A stretch of 64,000 nt of DNA from Anaerococcus senegalensis JC48 (GCF_000321005.1 NZ_HE578907.1:483545-547544); one strand, 5' to 3'; shown: positions 1 to 9,562, counted from the first letter of the stretch. Numbers and translations: made by a program. Notes: a model not told the origin generated them from the letters alone.

Positions 1-42
1 TATTTAAATATATATTTATAATTACTTTTAATTTTAAGATAT

Positions 43-93
43 AAAAAAGATGATGTAAAATAGTTTTATCTATTTCTAACATCATCTTTTTTT
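43..93 (-). terminator. Rho-independent terminator after pepD
   Basis: Inverted repeat AAAAAAGATGATGT / ACATCATCTTTTTT separated by about 22 bases, followed on the minus strand by a T-rich tail; it lies just past the pepD stop codon. Confidence 0.75.
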
Positions 94-110
94 AAAGTAT
101 TTTTTATATC

Positions 111-1511
111 TTATTTAATTTCTTTTAATAATTCTTGTACATATTCATAAACTCTTTGTACTGATTCTATTTCTACTTTTTCATCTGGAGAATGAGCTCC
201 TGTGATATTTGGACCTATTGAAATTATATCCATATTTGGATATTTTTCATATAATGCTCCACACTCTAATCCAGCATGAATAACAATAGTTTCAAATTCC
301 TTGCCTTCTAATTTTTTATAAATTTCTTGAGCAAGAGGTCTTAATTTTGAATCTTCTCTATATTCCCATCCTGGATAAATAGAATCTATCTTATAGTTTA
401 TTCCTAGATTTTCAAGAATTGTTTTTATTTCTTTTGATAATTCATCTAACACATCATTATCTGAAGATCTTAATGAAATTTCACTTTTTACTGATCCATC
501 TTCTTCTTTTACTAAAGCTAAGTTATCTGAAGATTCTACTGTAATTCCGTCTTTCATCATTGAATTTTTACCAGATGGAATTTCTATTATCATTTTTATA
601 ATTTTTTCTGATAAATCTTTTGGATAGCTTTTTCCAGATGCTTCATTTATATCTATTTTTAATTCACCTTTCACATCTTCAAATTCTTCTATAGCTTTTT
701 CTTTAGCACATTCTAATTCTTCTAGGTTTGATCCAAATATTTTTAAACTTGCTGATGATGGAATTATGTTATCAAGGCTTCCAGCGTTAAATTCTCCAAT
801 TGTAATTTCTGATTTAACATTTTCTAATATTTGAGCTAATACTTTAATTGAGTTTCCTCTATTATCATTGATATCCATTCCAGAGTGACCACCAAGTAGA
901 CCAGAAACTTTAATTTCAAAACCGTCTTTTTCTTCTTGATCCCCTATCTTTTCATCTACAAAAAAAGTAATTCCACCAGCAGATCCTACTGTTAATATTC
1001 CTTCTTCTTCAGAATCTAAATTTATTAAATATTCACCTTCTAAAACATCACTTGCTAAATTTAATGCTCCAGCCATTGAAGTTTCTTCTTCAGTTGTAAC
1101 TAAGAGTTCTAATTGAGGTCCTACATAATTTTCATCTTCCAATAATGCAAGCCCCATAGCTACTGCTATTCCGTTGTCTGCTCCAAGTGTAGTATCTTTT
1201 GCAGTTAGATAATTACCATCTATTACAGGAATTATTGGATCTTTTAAAAAGTCATGATTTGAATCATCAGTTTTTGATGCTACAATATCCATATGACCTT
1301 GAATTACAACTTTAGGTGCATCTTCATATCCTTTTGATGCATTTCTTTTTATAACTACATTTAGGCTTTCATCTTGATATGTTTCTAAGTTTAATTCCTT
1401 TCCAGTTTTTACTAAGAAATCAGAAACTTCTTTTTCATGAAAACTTGGTCTAGGAATTTCCATTAATTTTGAAAAGTAGTAAAAAACTCTTTGTGGTTGT
1501 AAATTTTCCAT
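111..1511 (-). CDS. pepD: PepD-type Xaa-His dipeptidase (M20C aminoacyl-histidine dipeptidase)
   Basis: Cytosolic zinc dipeptidase of family M20C that cleaves Xaa-His and a broad range of other dipeptides. Length 466 residues, normal for the family. Metal-site motifs are visible: GHMDIVASK (His73, Asp75), LGADNGIA (Asp112), the catalytic glutamate pair in TTEEETSMAGA (about 141-142) and HAGLECG near residue 415. The ATG overlaps the stop codon of pepT by one base (TAATG), so the two peptidases are translationally coupled; together they finish breakdown of imported di- and tripeptides. It is the last gene before a terminator. Confidence 0.95.
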   Translation of the reverse strand: MENLQPQRVFYYFSKLMEIPRPSFHEKEVSDFLVKTGKELNLETYQDESLNVVIKRNASKGYEDAPKVVIQGHMDIVASKTDDSNHDFLKDPIIPVIDGNYLTAKDTTLGADNGIAVAMGLALLEDENYVGPQLELLVTTEEETSMAGALNLASDVLEGEYLINLDSEEEGILTVGSAGGITFFVDEKIGDQEEKDGFEIKVSGLLGGHSGMDINDNRGNSIKVLAQILENVKSEITIGEFNAGSLDNIIPSSASLKIFGSNLEELECAKEKAIEEFEDVKGELKIDINEASGKSYPKDLSEKIIKMIIEIPSGKNSMMKDGITVESSDNLALVKEEDGSVKSEISLRSSDNDVLDELSKEIKTILENLGINYKIDSIYPGWEYREDSKLRPLAQEIYKKLEGKEFETIVIHAGLECGALYEKYPNMDIISIGPNITGAHSPDEKVEIESVQRVYEYVQELLKEIK

Positions 1512-2722
1512 TATTTCTCCTCCTTTGCATTCAATTGAACAATATTTTTCAAAACTTCGTATGATTTTTCCATAATATCAACAGATAATAATTCGTATCT
1601 GCCATGGAAATTATATCCTCCTGTAAATAAATTAGGTGTAGGAAGACCTTTATAGGATAAACTAGCTCCGTCAGTTCCTCCTCTTACAGGTTTTACTATT
1701 GGATCCATGTCTGCTTTTTTTATAGATTCTTTTGCAAGATCAACTATTTCTATGCAAGGTTCTACTTTTTCTTTCATATTATAGTATGAATCTTCAATTT
1801 TTAAATCAATAATTTTTCCATACTTATCGTTTAGGAAATTAACTGTTTTTTCTAAATATTCTTTCTTATAATTGAATGATTCTTTATAAAAATCTCTTAT
1901 CAAATACACAATATCAACTTCAGCAGATGTACCATAAATTTCATCTAACATGAAAAATCCTTCATAACCTTCTGAATATTCTGGTCTTTGATTTACAGGT
2001 AGCATTGAGTTTAATTCTTGTCCAACTATAAGAGCATTTATCAAGACATTTTTTGCAGAACCTGGATGAACAGATTTTCCTTCAATATGAATCTTAGCAG
2101 TTGCAGCGTTAAAGTTTTCATATTCTAATTCTGCAACAGGTCCACCATCTATTGTATAGGCAAAATCAGCGCCAAATTTTTCTACATCAAATAAGTCTGC
2201 TCCCCTACCAATTTCTTCATCAGGAGTAAATCCTATTTTTATATCACCAAAATTTAAATCTCTATTTTCTGTGAAAAATTTAGCTATTTCCATAATTATA
2301 GCTATACCAGCTTTATCATCTGCTCCAAGCAAAGTTGTTCCATCTGTTGTAACTAATTTATGTCCTACTAATTCTTTTAAAAATGGATATTCTTCTTCGC
2401 TTAATTTATATTTTTCATTTAATACAATATCTCCACCTTTATATGAATCAATAATTTGTGGATTAACATTTTTTCCTGTAATCTCTAAAGCTGTATCCAT
2501 ATGAGAAATAAAACCAATTGTAGGAACATTTTTTACTGTTCCTTCTATTGATGCATAAACATATCCATTTTCATCCACATGAGCATTTTCAATTCCTATT
2601 TCTTTTAAATCCTCAACAATAACTTTTGCAAGTTTCATTTGTCCTGGTGTTGATGGACATGATTCATTTTTATCATCACTTTGAGTATCATATTTGACAT
2701 ATTTTAAAAAATAATCTAACAT
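1511..2722 (-). CDS. pepT: Peptidase T (tripeptide aminopeptidase, M20B)
   Basis: Zinc tripeptidase that releases the N-terminal residue of tripeptides in the cytosol. 403 residues, the usual PepT size. Motifs in order: GFISHMDTA (metal His74 and Asp76), LGADDKAGIA (about 139), TPDEEIGRGAD (catalytic Glu, about 168-173) and the C-terminal PVRGGTDGASLS and NFHGRYE segments that are diagnostic for PepT. It lies 12 bases downstream of the YfcC-like permease and overlaps pepD by one base, suggesting a permease-pepT-pepD peptide/amino-acid utilisation operon. Confidence 0.95.
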   Translation of the reverse strand: MLDYFLKYVKYDTQSDDKNESCPSTPGQMKLAKVIVEDLKEIGIENAHVDENGYVYASIEGTVKNVPTIGFISHMDTALEITGKNVNPQIIDSYKGGDIVLNEKYKLSEEEYPFLKELVGHKLVTTDGTTLLGADDKAGIAIIMEIAKFFTENRDLNFGDIKIGFTPDEEIGRGADLFDVEKFGADFAYTIDGGPVAELEYENFNAATAKIHIEGKSVHPGSAKNVLINALIVGQELNSMLPVNQRPEYSEGYEGFFMLDEIYGTSAEVDIVYLIRDFYKESFNYKKEYLEKTVNFLNDKYGKIIDLKIEDSYYNMKEKVEPCIEIVDLAKESIKKADMDPIVKPVRGGTDGASLSYKGLPTPNLFTGGYNFHGRYELLSVDIMEKSYEVLKNIVQLNAKEEK

Positions 2723-2734
2723 AAAGTCTCCATT

Positions 2735-4261
2735 CTAAAGTACAGTTTGTAATCCTAACATTACTATAGCTAAAATCAACAATATTCCCATCAATGGCGC
2801 TATAAATTTAATCCATTTATTATATGAAACATCTACCATTTCTAGAGTTGCCAAAATCAATCCTGTTGGTGCAATTATTGCCATCCAACCTTGTCCAAAA
2901 TTATAAGCTGAAACAACAACATCTCTTCCAAGAGAAACTGTATCTGCTAGCGGTGCAATAATTGGCATTGATAAAGTAGCAAGTCCTGATGATGAAGGTA
3001 TAAAAATTCCCAAGAATGAGAATAGAATCATTTGAACAGATGAGAATAATACACCATTTATTCCGCTGATAATATTTGATGCACCATAAAGCATTGTATC
3101 TGAAATCATTCCATCATCTAATATAATATTTATCCCTCTAGCAACACCTATAATCAATGCAACAGAAACTAGATCAGCAGCACCATCTAAAAATGATCCT
3201 ACAGCTTCTTGTTCTGGAAGTCCTGATAAAATTATTAGTAAAATTCCAACTACTAAAAATAAAGTAGACATCTCTTCGAACCACCATTCAAGGTTCATAA
3301 CTCCATAAATCATAATTGGAAATGCTAACATGAACACAATAAGCATTGCTATTCTTCTAAAATTAAATGGTTCTACGTTTTCAGGATCATAATCTTTTAA
3401 ATATTGATCTTTAATTCTAGGCATTTCTTCAGCTATAATTGAATTTGATGCATCTTTTTTCACCTTTTTTGAATATCTATATATATACCAAAGTGAAATA
3501 GCTTGTGCTAAAACTAAACTTATAATTCTTATTCCCATTCCTTCTTTAAAAGAAATACCCGCAGCATTAGAAGCAACAACTACTGAAAAGGCATTAGTAG
3601 TTGAAAACATTGTCCCGATTGATGAACCCATATAAATTGCTGCAATTGTTACCATAGCATCAAAACCTGAAGCTAAGAAAATTGGCATTAATATGGGATA
3701 AAACGCTATTGTTTCCTCAGCCATACCAAAAGTTGTACCACCTAAGGCAACAATACTAGATAATATTGCAACCATCAAAAATTCTTTTCCCTTTGTTACC
3801 TTTGATAAAGCTGCAATTCCTGCATCAAATGTACCAGTTTTATTCAAAATACCAATACATCCGCCAAGAATCAAAACAAATACAATAATACCTATAGAAT
3901 CTGCTACACCATCAATTGGTGCTCTAGCAACTTTAAAAAATCCTTGTGGTTGTTGGTCAAGTTTATGATAAGTACCTGGTATTGCAACAGGTTTTTTAAT
4001 ATCCTCATTTACAAACTTTTTAAGAGGAACTGTTATCTTCAACTTATCCAATACATCTTGGGTTGCTGGTAGTTTTTCTTCTTCTCCATCAACCCCTGTT
4101 CTTAGGAATTCATTTTCTTCCTTATTATATTCTAACCTATCATAAGATCCAGCTGGAACTATAAAAGTTAAAATAGACGCCAAAACTAATACAATAAATA
4201 ACACTGTAAAAGCAGAAGGAAATTTAAATTCCTTTTTATTCCTTTTCTTTAATTCACTCAT
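2735..4261 (-). CDS. YfcC family integral membrane permease (COG1288)
   Basis: About 508 residues with a short basic N-terminus and roughly 12 hydrophobic segments; the first segment followed by IVPAGSYDR is typical of the YfcC/ArcD-like transporters, proposed to move amino acids, peptides or carboxylates with Na+ or H+. An ATG 27 bases further upstream is in frame, but TTGGAGG sits seven bases before the ATG at 4261, so that start is preferred. Gene order with pepT and pepD suggests uptake of amino acids or small peptides; the substrate is not established for the family. No signal peptide. Confidence 0.8.
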   Translation of the reverse strand: MSELKKRNKKEFKFPSAFTVLFIVLVLASILTFIVPAGSYDRLEYNKEENEFLRTGVDGEEEKLPATQDVLDKLKITVPLKKFVNEDIKKPVAIPGTYHKLDQQPQGFFKVARAPIDGVADSIGIIVFVLILGGCIGILNKTGTFDAGIAALSKVTKGKEFLMVAILSSIVALGGTTFGMAEETIAFYPILMPIFLASGFDAMVTIAAIYMGSSIGTMFSTTNAFSVVVASNAAGISFKEGMGIRIISLVLAQAISLWYIYRYSKKVKKDASNSIIAEEMPRIKDQYLKDYDPENVEPFNFRRIAMLIVFMLAFPIMIYGVMNLEWWFEEMSTLFLVVGILLIILSGLPEQEAVGSFLDGAADLVSVALIIGVARGINIILDDGMISDTMLYGASNIISGINGVLFSSVQMILFSFLGIFIPSSSGLATLSMPIIAPLADTVSLGRDVVVSAYNFGQGWMAIIAPTGLILATLEMVDVSYNKWIKFIAPLMGILLILAIVMLGLQTVL

Positions 4262-4476
4262 ATCGATACCTCCAATCCAAGCATACATTTCTTTCTTTAA
4301 TTTGTCAATTATTTATTAAATTAAAGTATTTAAAATAAAAGATTGAGCTAAAATTGTTATCTAATGTTATTAATCAATAGTAATTGCTTTATTTTTTCTA
4401 TTTTGCATATTTATATAATATATTTAGTTTTTATATTTTATAACTCTTTATTTTTTATGTTTATGAAAATATAAAT

Positions 4477-4509
4477 AATAAAAATACCAAGATTAAGGAT
4501 CTTGATATT
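4477..4509 (-). terminator. Terminator after folC
   Basis: Stem AATACCAAGAT / ATCTTGATATT with a 5-base loop, followed on the minus strand by TTTTTATTATTT. The folC stop codon lies in the stem. The rest of the 4262-4476 interval is A+T-rich upstream sequence of the permease with nothing else recognised. Confidence 0.7.
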
Positions 4510-5791
4510 ATAATAATTCGTTTTTGTATTTAAATATTTGTCCAATTAAATATAAAGATCCACAAAACAAAACTAAATCATTATCTTTAGCCTTGGATTT
4601 TGCAAATTCAACAGCTTTAATATTATCATCAATTGCTGTAACTTTATTATCAAAATAATCTTCAACTATACTTTTTAATTCTTCTGACTTGAAAGCTCTA
4701 GGGTTATCTATACTAGTTACTAAAATTTCACTTGCAACGCTTGATAACTTTTCAATTATATATTTATAATCCTTATCTTTAAGAACTGAAAATCCAACAA
4801 TTAACCTATCGTATTCAAAGCACTTTAAAGATTCAATCATTGAATCTATAGATTCTTCATTATGGCATCCATCTACTAATACTCTAGGTTTTTTCAAAAT
4901 CATCTGTAGTCTTCCTGGGTTTTCACTATTACAAATTCCTTCTTTAATAATATTTTCATTTAATTTAAAATCATTTTTGAAATAATCTAATAAATTTATA
5001 GCATTACAAGCATTATAAATTTGAACTTTTCCAATTAAAGATGTTTTAATATTAGAATAATTTTTAAAATCAAATTGATTATAAGTACTATTTTGTGATT
5101 TAATGTTTACCTCATCAAATGAAAAATTATATATTGAAGCATTTTTAATTCTAGCTTCTTTTTTTATTATTTTATATACTGATTCTTTTTGAGGATAAAT
5201 AAAAACCGGTACATTTTCTTTTATTATTCCTGCTTTGTTTTTAGCTATTTCTTCTATATTATTTCCTAATATATTAATGTGATCCATTGAAATTGTTGTA
5301 ATGAGTGTTGCTATTGGTTTTTTTACAATATTAGTAGAATCTAGTAAACCTCCTAATCCTGTTTCAATAACACATACATCAACATTTTTATCATAAAAAT
5401 ATTTAAACATTATAGCTGTAATTACATCAAAATAAGTATTAATGAGATTAACTTCATCTAATTTTTTACATATAGGTTTAATTTGCTGGCTATAATAAAT
5501 AAAGTCCTCATCGCTAATCGGCACTCCATTTATTTTTATTTCTTCATTTATTATTTCCATAAAAGGTGAAGTAAAAAGTCCACATTTGGTAGTTTTTGAT
5601 AAAGTATTTGCTATATAATTTGCTGTAGACCCTTTGCCGTTTGTTCCTGCTATATGTATCACTTTAATTTTATCTTGAGGATTCCCCAATTCATTTAAAA
5701 GTGCTTTTATGTTATTTAAATTTTTCTTTCTACCAGAAGAATTACCTCTGCTATATATCCAATCAACGTAATAATTTTTATTCTTTAACAT
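4508..5791 (-). CDS. folC: Bifunctional folylpolyglutamate / dihydrofolate synthase
   Basis: ATP-dependent ligase of the Mur-ligase superfamily that adds glutamate to folates (and to dihydropteroate if bifunctional). 427 residues, normal size. N-terminal start of the fold, then the P-loop GTNGKGST at about 49-56, the SPFMEIINEEI substrate-loop region (about 76-86), and GLGGLLDSTN around 145. The C-terminal Mur-ligase domain contains VDGCHNEES (about 310), the family's DxxHN signature. No other folate gene is adjacent; it is divergent from the next gene and ends at a terminator. Confidence 0.93.
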   Translation of the reverse strand: MLKNKNYYVDWIYSRGNSSGRKKNLNNIKALLNELGNPQDKIKVIHIAGTNGKGSTANYIANTLSKTTKCGLFTSPFMEIINEEIKINGVPISDEDFIYYSQQIKPICKKLDEVNLINTYFDVITAIMFKYFYDKNVDVCVIETGLGGLLDSTNIVKKPIATLITTISMDHINILGNNIEEIAKNKAGIIKENVPVFIYPQKESVYKIIKKEARIKNASIYNFSFDEVNIKSQNSTYNQFDFKNYSNIKTSLIGKVQIYNACNAINLLDYFKNDFKLNENIIKEGICNSENPGRLQMILKKPRVLVDGCHNEESIDSMIESLKCFEYDRLIVGFSVLKDKDYKYIIEKLSSVASEILVTSIDNPRAFKSEELKSIVEDYFDNKVTAIDDNIKAVEFAKSKAKDNDLVLFCGSLYLIGQIFKYKNELL

Positions 5792-5878
5792 ATTACCTCT
5801 TTTCTAACAATTATATTATATAATATTGCAAAATAAAGTAAAATAATAAGAAAGAAGATTTTTTTAGAAAGGAATAAA

Positions 5879-6592
5879 ATGAAAAGAAATTATATATTAG
5901 ACAACTACAGAGGAATCACTATAATATCAATGGTTTTATTTCATCTTTGTTATGATATAAACTTATATTATAAACTTGATTGGTACAATAATTTTTATAT
6001 TAATAAAATTTGGCAATTATCTATAGCTATATCATTTTTTATTATTTCAGGTATCTCTTCTAATTTTTTAAATTGGAAAAAAAATTTAAAAAGAGGTGTT
6101 TTTATATCGATATTAGGTATTATCATAAGCCTTATTACCTATTTTTTTGTACCTGATCAATTGATAATCTTTGGAGTTTTAAATGGATTAGGCTTATCAA
6201 TGATTTTAATCTCATTAATTCAAAGATTTATTAAGATTAATAATAAGTTACTAATCTTATTCATTATTTTATTTGTAATAACTTACAATCTTCCAAATCA
6301 AAAAATATTAACAAAACCTATAAATCCTTTAATATATGAAAAAAATTTATTCGTATTAGGTCTACCATCAGCAAAATTTCATTCTACAGATTATTTTCCT
6401 ATAATACCATGGTTTTTTATTTATATCAGTGGTTTTATTATAGGAAAAATACTAATAAGAAATGATTTTTATAATTATTACGGGAAAAAGACATGGCTTA
6501 CCATTATAGGACAAAATTCATTAAAAATTTATCTAAGTCATCAGATTATAATTTACTTTTTAGTATATTTTATTTTTAAATTTATCTTATAG
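5879..6592 (+). CDS. DUF1624 (HGSNAT-like) integral membrane acyltransferase-related protein
   Basis: 237 residues with about seven membrane segments. The start MKRNYILDNYRGI, the HLCYDI stretch and the later FPIIPWFFIYISGFIIGK segment match the DUF1624 / heparan-alpha-glucosaminide N-acetyltransferase catalytic family, transmembrane acetyltransferases that use cytosolic acetyl-CoA. The SD AAAGGA is six bases before the ATG. Bacterial members have no firmly established substrate, possibly envelope glycans. It stands alone between folC (divergent) and a bidirectional terminator. Confidence 0.75.
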   Translation: MKRNYILDNYRGITIISMVLFHLCYDINLYYKLDWYNNFYINKIWQLSIAISFFIISGISSNFLNWKKNLKRGVFISILGIIISLITYFFVPDQLIIFGVLNGLGLSMILISLIQRFIKINNKLLILFIILFVITYNLPNQKILTKPINPLIYEKNLFVLGLPSAKFHSTDYFPIIPWFFIYISGFIIGKILIRNDFYNYYGKKTWLTIIGQNSLKIYLSHQIIIYFLVYFIFKFIL

Positions 6593-6601
6593 TAATAAAA
6601 T

Positions 6602-6640
6602 AAAAAGTGATAAAATAGAATAATCTATCTTATCACTTTT
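6602..6640. terminator. Bidirectional terminator
   Basis: AAAAGTGATAA / TTATCACTTTT with an inner extension ATAGA / TCTAT; A- and T-runs on both flanks allow it to end both the DUF1624 gene and the convergent Fur-family gene. Confidence 0.8.
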
Positions 6641-6641
6641 C

Positions 6642-7091
6642 TTATTCTTTACAATTAGGACAAATTCCTCTAATTGTAAGATCAATATTATTAATTTTAT
6701 AATTTTCTAATTCATCTAACTTTAGATTTTCAATATTAACATTTAAATCCAAAATATCTCCACATTTTTCACATATAAAATGTGCATGATTTCTTTGATA
6801 AAAATCATATCTTTTTCTAGTTTGATTAAAATCTAATTCGCTAATAATATTATTTTTAACAAATAAATTTAAAGTATTATAAATTGTTGCTTGAGAAAGA
6901 ACAGGATCTTTATATTTTAAATCTTTATAAATATCATCAGCTGTGGGATGATTTCTATTATTTACTAAATAATCCAAAATCATCATTCTTTGATGACTAA
7001 CCCTAATGCCATGTTTTTTTAAAATATGTTTTTCTACCTCATATTTTTTAGACTGGTCAACATTAACAAGAGAATCTATAATTTCTTTCAT
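6642..7091 (-). CDS. Fur/PerR family metal-dependent repressor
   Basis: 149 residues. Winged-helix DNA-binding half with RVSHQRMMILDYL (about 30-42) and the recognition helix SQATIYNTL (about 80-88), then the dimerisation domain HAHFICEKCGDI (about 102-113) and a second ICPNCK pair at the C-terminus; the two CxxC pairs form the structural zinc site. The histidine/aspartate layout and the peroxide-sensor-like N-terminal half suggest PerR rather than Fur, but the subfamily is not proved. It lies downstream of the rplL terminator, so probably has its own promoter. Confidence 0.87.
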   Translation of the reverse strand: MKEIIDSLVNVDQSKKYEVEKHILKKHGIRVSHQRMMILDYLVNNRNHPTADDIYKDLKYKDPVLSQATIYNTLNLFVKNNIISELDFNQTRKRYDFYQRNHAHFICEKCGDILDLNVNIENLKLDELENYKINNIDLTIRGICPNCKE

Positions 7092-7163
7092 TTTATCTTC
7101 TTTCCAAAACTAGAATCTTTCAAATTTAATATACATTATTAGTTTCTATATGTCAATAAATAT

Positions 7164-7191
7164 AATAAAAAAAAGGCTCCAAAGAGCCTTT
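7164..7191 (-). terminator. Terminator after rplL
   Basis: Perfect 8-bp stem AAAGGCTC / GAGCCTTT with a 4-base loop, followed on the minus strand by eight T. It closes the ribosomal protein operon directly after rplL. Confidence 0.9.
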
Positions 7192-7202
7192 CTAAATAGA
7201 AA

Positions 7203-7583
7203 CTATGCTAATTCTATTTCAGCACCAGCTTCTTCTAATTTTGATTTTAATTCTTCAGCTTCGTCTTTAGCTACGCCTTCTTTGATAGCTTTTGGAGCTC
7301 CGTCAACTAATGCTTTTGCATCTTTAAGTCCAAGACCTGTTACTTCTTTAACTACTTTGATTACGTTGATTTTTGAAGCACCTGCTGATTTTAATACAAC
7401 ATCAAATTCTGATTTTTCTGCTGCACCTGCATCAGCTGCTCCTGCTGCAGCTGCTGGAGCTGCTGCTACTGTAGCTTGAGCTGTTACATCAAATTCTTCT
7501 TCTAATGCTTTAACTAATTCTGATAATTCTAATACTGTAAGTTCTTTAATTTCTTCTAATAAGTTTGTTACTTTTTCTGACAT
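7203..7583 (-). CDS. rplL: 50S ribosomal protein L7/L12
   Basis: Acidic stalk protein that recruits translation GTPases. 126 residues: N-terminal dimerisation domain that binds L10 (1-35), an alanine-rich hinge (about 38-57) and the globular C-terminal domain with [17 protein letters not shown] strong SD GGAGG precedes the ATG. It follows rplJ by 34 bases and is followed by a terminator, so rpoB does not follow as it does in most Firmicutes. An open frame on the opposite strand here is a shadow caused by the alanine-rich codons. Confidence 0.98.
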   Translation of the reverse strand: MSEKVTNLLEEIKELTVLELSELVKALEEEFDVTAQATVAAAPAAAAGAADAGAAEKSEFDVVLKSAGASKINVIKVVKEVTGLGLKDAKALVDGAPKAIKEGVAKDEAEELKSKLEEAGAEIELA

Positions 7584-7617
7584 TTTAATCCTCCGATATT
7601 TTTAATTAAATTTTATA

Positions 7618-8166
7618 TTAAGCTGCTTCGTTTTCTTTTTTTTCTCTAACTGCATCAAGTGCATAAACAAGTTTTGCATTGATTTGTGATAAATCACCAG
7701 CAAGTTTTCTAATTGGTGCTTGCAATGTATTAACAAGCATAGAAGCAAGTTCTTGTTGTCCTGGTAATTTAGCAATTGCTAACATTTCCTCTGGAGTTTG
7801 ATAATTTCCATCAACTACACCAGATTTAATAATAAGCTTATCTTTGTTTTCATCATCTGCATCAATATATTTTCTAGCTACTTTTGGTCCATCAACCATT
7901 TCTTCGTTTGAAAAAATAAGCGCATTAGAACCTTTTAGCTCTTCAGTAAATTGATCAAATCCTAGTTGTTGGAATGCAAATCTCATCATAGTATTTTTGT
8001 ATACTTTATATTCTGTATTTGCATCTCTAAAATTGTTACGTAAATCAGTAATTTCTTTTACATCCATTTTATCAAATTCAACAAGAGTTACTGATTTTGC
8101 ATTTTCAATTTTTTTAACTATTTCATTAACAATTACTTGTTTTTGTTGTATAGCTTTTTCAGACAT
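7618..8166 (-). CDS. rplJ: 50S ribosomal protein L10
   Basis: Base of the ribosomal stalk; binds 23S rRNA and carries L7/L12 dimers on its C-terminal helix. 182 residues. MSEKAIQQKQVIVNEIV at the N-terminus and the YKVYKNTMMRFAF and LPGQQELASMLV segments are typical. Preceded by AGGAGGTG. Its mRNA carries a long structured leader (8179-8322), the classic site of feedback by the L10-L7/L12 complex. Confidence 0.98.
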   Translation of the reverse strand: MSEKAIQQKQVIVNEIVKKIENAKSVTLVEFDKMDVKEITDLRNNFRDANTEYKVYKNTMMRFAFQQLGFDQFTEELKGSNALIFSNEEMVDGPKVARKYIDADDENKDKLIIKSGVVDGNYQTPEEMLAIAKLPGQQELASMLVNTLQAPIRKLAGDLSQINAKLVYALDAVREKKENEAA

Positions 8167-8178
8167 ATTTCACCTCCT

Positions 8179-8322
8179 ATGGCTTTGGGTAGGTATATAA
8201 AAATCCCCACAATAAGGCATAAAATTATGCCTACATCGGTGGGGATGTAGATTCTTATTCCCACCTATACGGAATAATTAAACTCTAAAGTCTCCGTAGT
8301 CTTTGGTAGCCTATTTATTTGA
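8179..8322 (-). ncRNA. Ribosomal protein L10 leader with attenuator-like alternative hairpins
   Basis: Highly structured 5' leader between the rplJ promoter and rplJ. Late in the leader, CCCCAC (transcript, plus coordinates 8239-8244) can pair with GTGGGG (8205-8210) around an inner GGCATAA/TTATGCC hairpin, followed by ATTTTTAT, which looks like an attenuator. The same stretch can instead pair with an earlier GGTGGG (8260-8265). The position and the GGAGACTTTAGAGTTTAA-type core agree with the known L10 leader family of Firmicutes. Confidence 0.8.
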
Positions 8323-8329
8323 CTTTGAC

Positions 8330-8358
8330 AGTATATCACTTTAAATATCACTTGTCAA
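8330..8358 (-). promoter_or_regulatory. Promoter of rplJ-rplL
   Basis: TTGACA (8353-8358), a 17-base spacer and TATACT (8330-8335) on the minus strand, directly after the rplA stop codon. It allows L10/L12 to be transcribed separately from rplK-rplA. Confidence 0.85.
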
Positions 8359-8364
8359 ATTTTT

Positions 8365-9075
8365 TTATTTTTCAACTAAGTCCATTGCTTTTGCTGGAGA
8401 TAATTTAACTCCAGGTCCCATTGTTGATGCAATAGTAATTGATTTTAAATATTTTCCTTTAGCTGAAGCTGGTTTTGCCTTTACAATAGCAGTAATTAAG
8501 GCACTTAAATTGTCTGATAATTTTTCTTTTCCAAATGAAACTTTGCCTGTTGGTACATGAACAAGGTTATTTTTGTCTGTTCTATATTCAACTTTACCTG
8601 CTTTAACTTCTTTAATTGCATTGGCAATATCATTTGTTACAGTACCAGATTTTGGGTTTGGCATTAATCCTTGAGGTCCTAAAACTCTACCAAGTCTTCC
8701 TACTTGACCCATCATGTCAGGGCTTGTAACTATAACATCAAAGTCCAACCAATTTTCTTTTTGGATTTTATCTGTGTATTCTTCACTACCTGCATAGTCT
8801 GCACCTGCATTTAAAGCTTCTTCAACTTTATCATCTTTTACAATTGCAAGTACTTTAACATCTCTACCAGTTCCGTGTGGAAGTACAACTGTACCTCTTA
8901 CTTGTTGGTCAGCATGTCTAGAATCTACACCTAATCTTACGTGTAATTCTACAGTTTCGTCAAAGTTTGCTTTTGCAGTTTTTTCAACTATATCTAATGC
9001 TTCTGATAATTCATATTCTTTTTGAATCTCAAAAGATTTTTTTGATTCTATATATTTTTTACCTTTTTTAGCCAT
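8365..9075 (-). CDS. rplA: 50S ribosomal protein L1
   Basis: 236 residues; binds 23S rRNA at the E-site stalk and, as a translational repressor, its own mRNA. The segments [37 protein letters not shown] and STMGPGVKL are the conserved L1 motifs. SD AAGGAGG precedes the ATG. The upstream spacer carries one of two L1-site-like hairpins seen in this operon (9087-9112). Confidence 0.98.
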   Translation of the reverse strand: MAKKGKKYIESKKSFEIQKEYELSEALDIVEKTAKANFDETVELHVRLGVDSRHADQQVRGTVVLPHGTGRDVKVLAIVKDDKVEEALNAGADYAGSEEYTDKIQKENWLDFDVIVTSPDMMGQVGRLGRVLGPQGLMPNPKSGTVTNDIANAIKEVKAGKVEYRTDKNNLVHVPTGKVSFGKEKLSDNLSALITAIVKAKPASAKGKYLKSITIASTMGPGVKLSPAKAMDLVEK

Positions 9076-9086
9076 GTTGCCTCCTT

Positions 9087-9112
9087 GTGGTATAACGAGT
9101 TTCCTCTTCCAC
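9087..9112 (-). promoter_or_regulatory. Candidate L1-binding mRNA hairpin in the rplK-rplA spacer
   Basis: The transcript reads GTGG-AAGAGGAAACTCG-TTATA-CCAC directly before the rplA SD. GTGG/CCAC closes the structure and GAG-GAAA-CTC forms an inner hairpin. It shares its layout with a second copy before rplK and resembles the L1 target on 23S rRNA and known L1 mRNA sites. Confidence 0.6.
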
Positions 9113-9547
9113 TTATTCTTCTACAGTAATTCCCATGCTTCTGCATGTACCTTTTATCATGCTCATTGCAGCTTCTAGGCTTGCAGCATTTAAATCTTGC
9201 ATTTTAGTTTCAGCTATTTCTTTAACTTGATCAAGTTTAATTGAACCTACTTTATTTTTGTTTGGTTCTCCACTTGCTTTGTCAAGTCCAATTGCTTTTT
9301 TAATTAATACTGGTGCTGGTGGTGTTTTTGTGATAAATTCAAATGATCTATCCTTATAAATTGTCATTTCAACCGGTATTATCATTCCAGCTTGGTCAGC
9401 TGTTTTTGCATTAAATGCTTGCACGAATTCCATAATATTGATTCCGTGTGGTCCTAAAGCTGTACCTACTGGAGGTGCTGGTGTTGCTTTTCCTGCTGGT
9501 ACTTGTAATTTAACTTTTGCTTGTACTTCTTTTTCTTTTGCTGGCAT
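9113..9547 (-). CDS. rplK: 50S ribosomal protein L11
   Basis: 144 residues; binds the GTPase-associated centre of 23S r[23 protein letters not shown] at the N-terminus, [15 protein letters not shown] in the middle and a C-terminal GTCRSMGI segment are universal L11 motifs. SD AAAGGAGG. It lies in nusG-rplK-rplA order as in most bacteria. Confidence 0.98.
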   Translation of the reverse strand: MPAKEKEVQAKVKLQVPAGKATPAPPVGTALGPHGINIMEFVQAFNAKTADQAGMIIPVEMTIYKDRSFEFITKTPPAPVLIKKAIGLDKASGEPNKNKVGSIKLDQVKEIAETKMQDLNAASLEAAMSMIKGTCRSMGITVEE

Positions 9548-9562
9548 ATTAAATCCTCCTTT

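Noticed and set aside
7150..7479. Open frame antisense to rplL
   Set aside because: It arises from the alanine-rich codon pattern of rplL and has no ribosome site.
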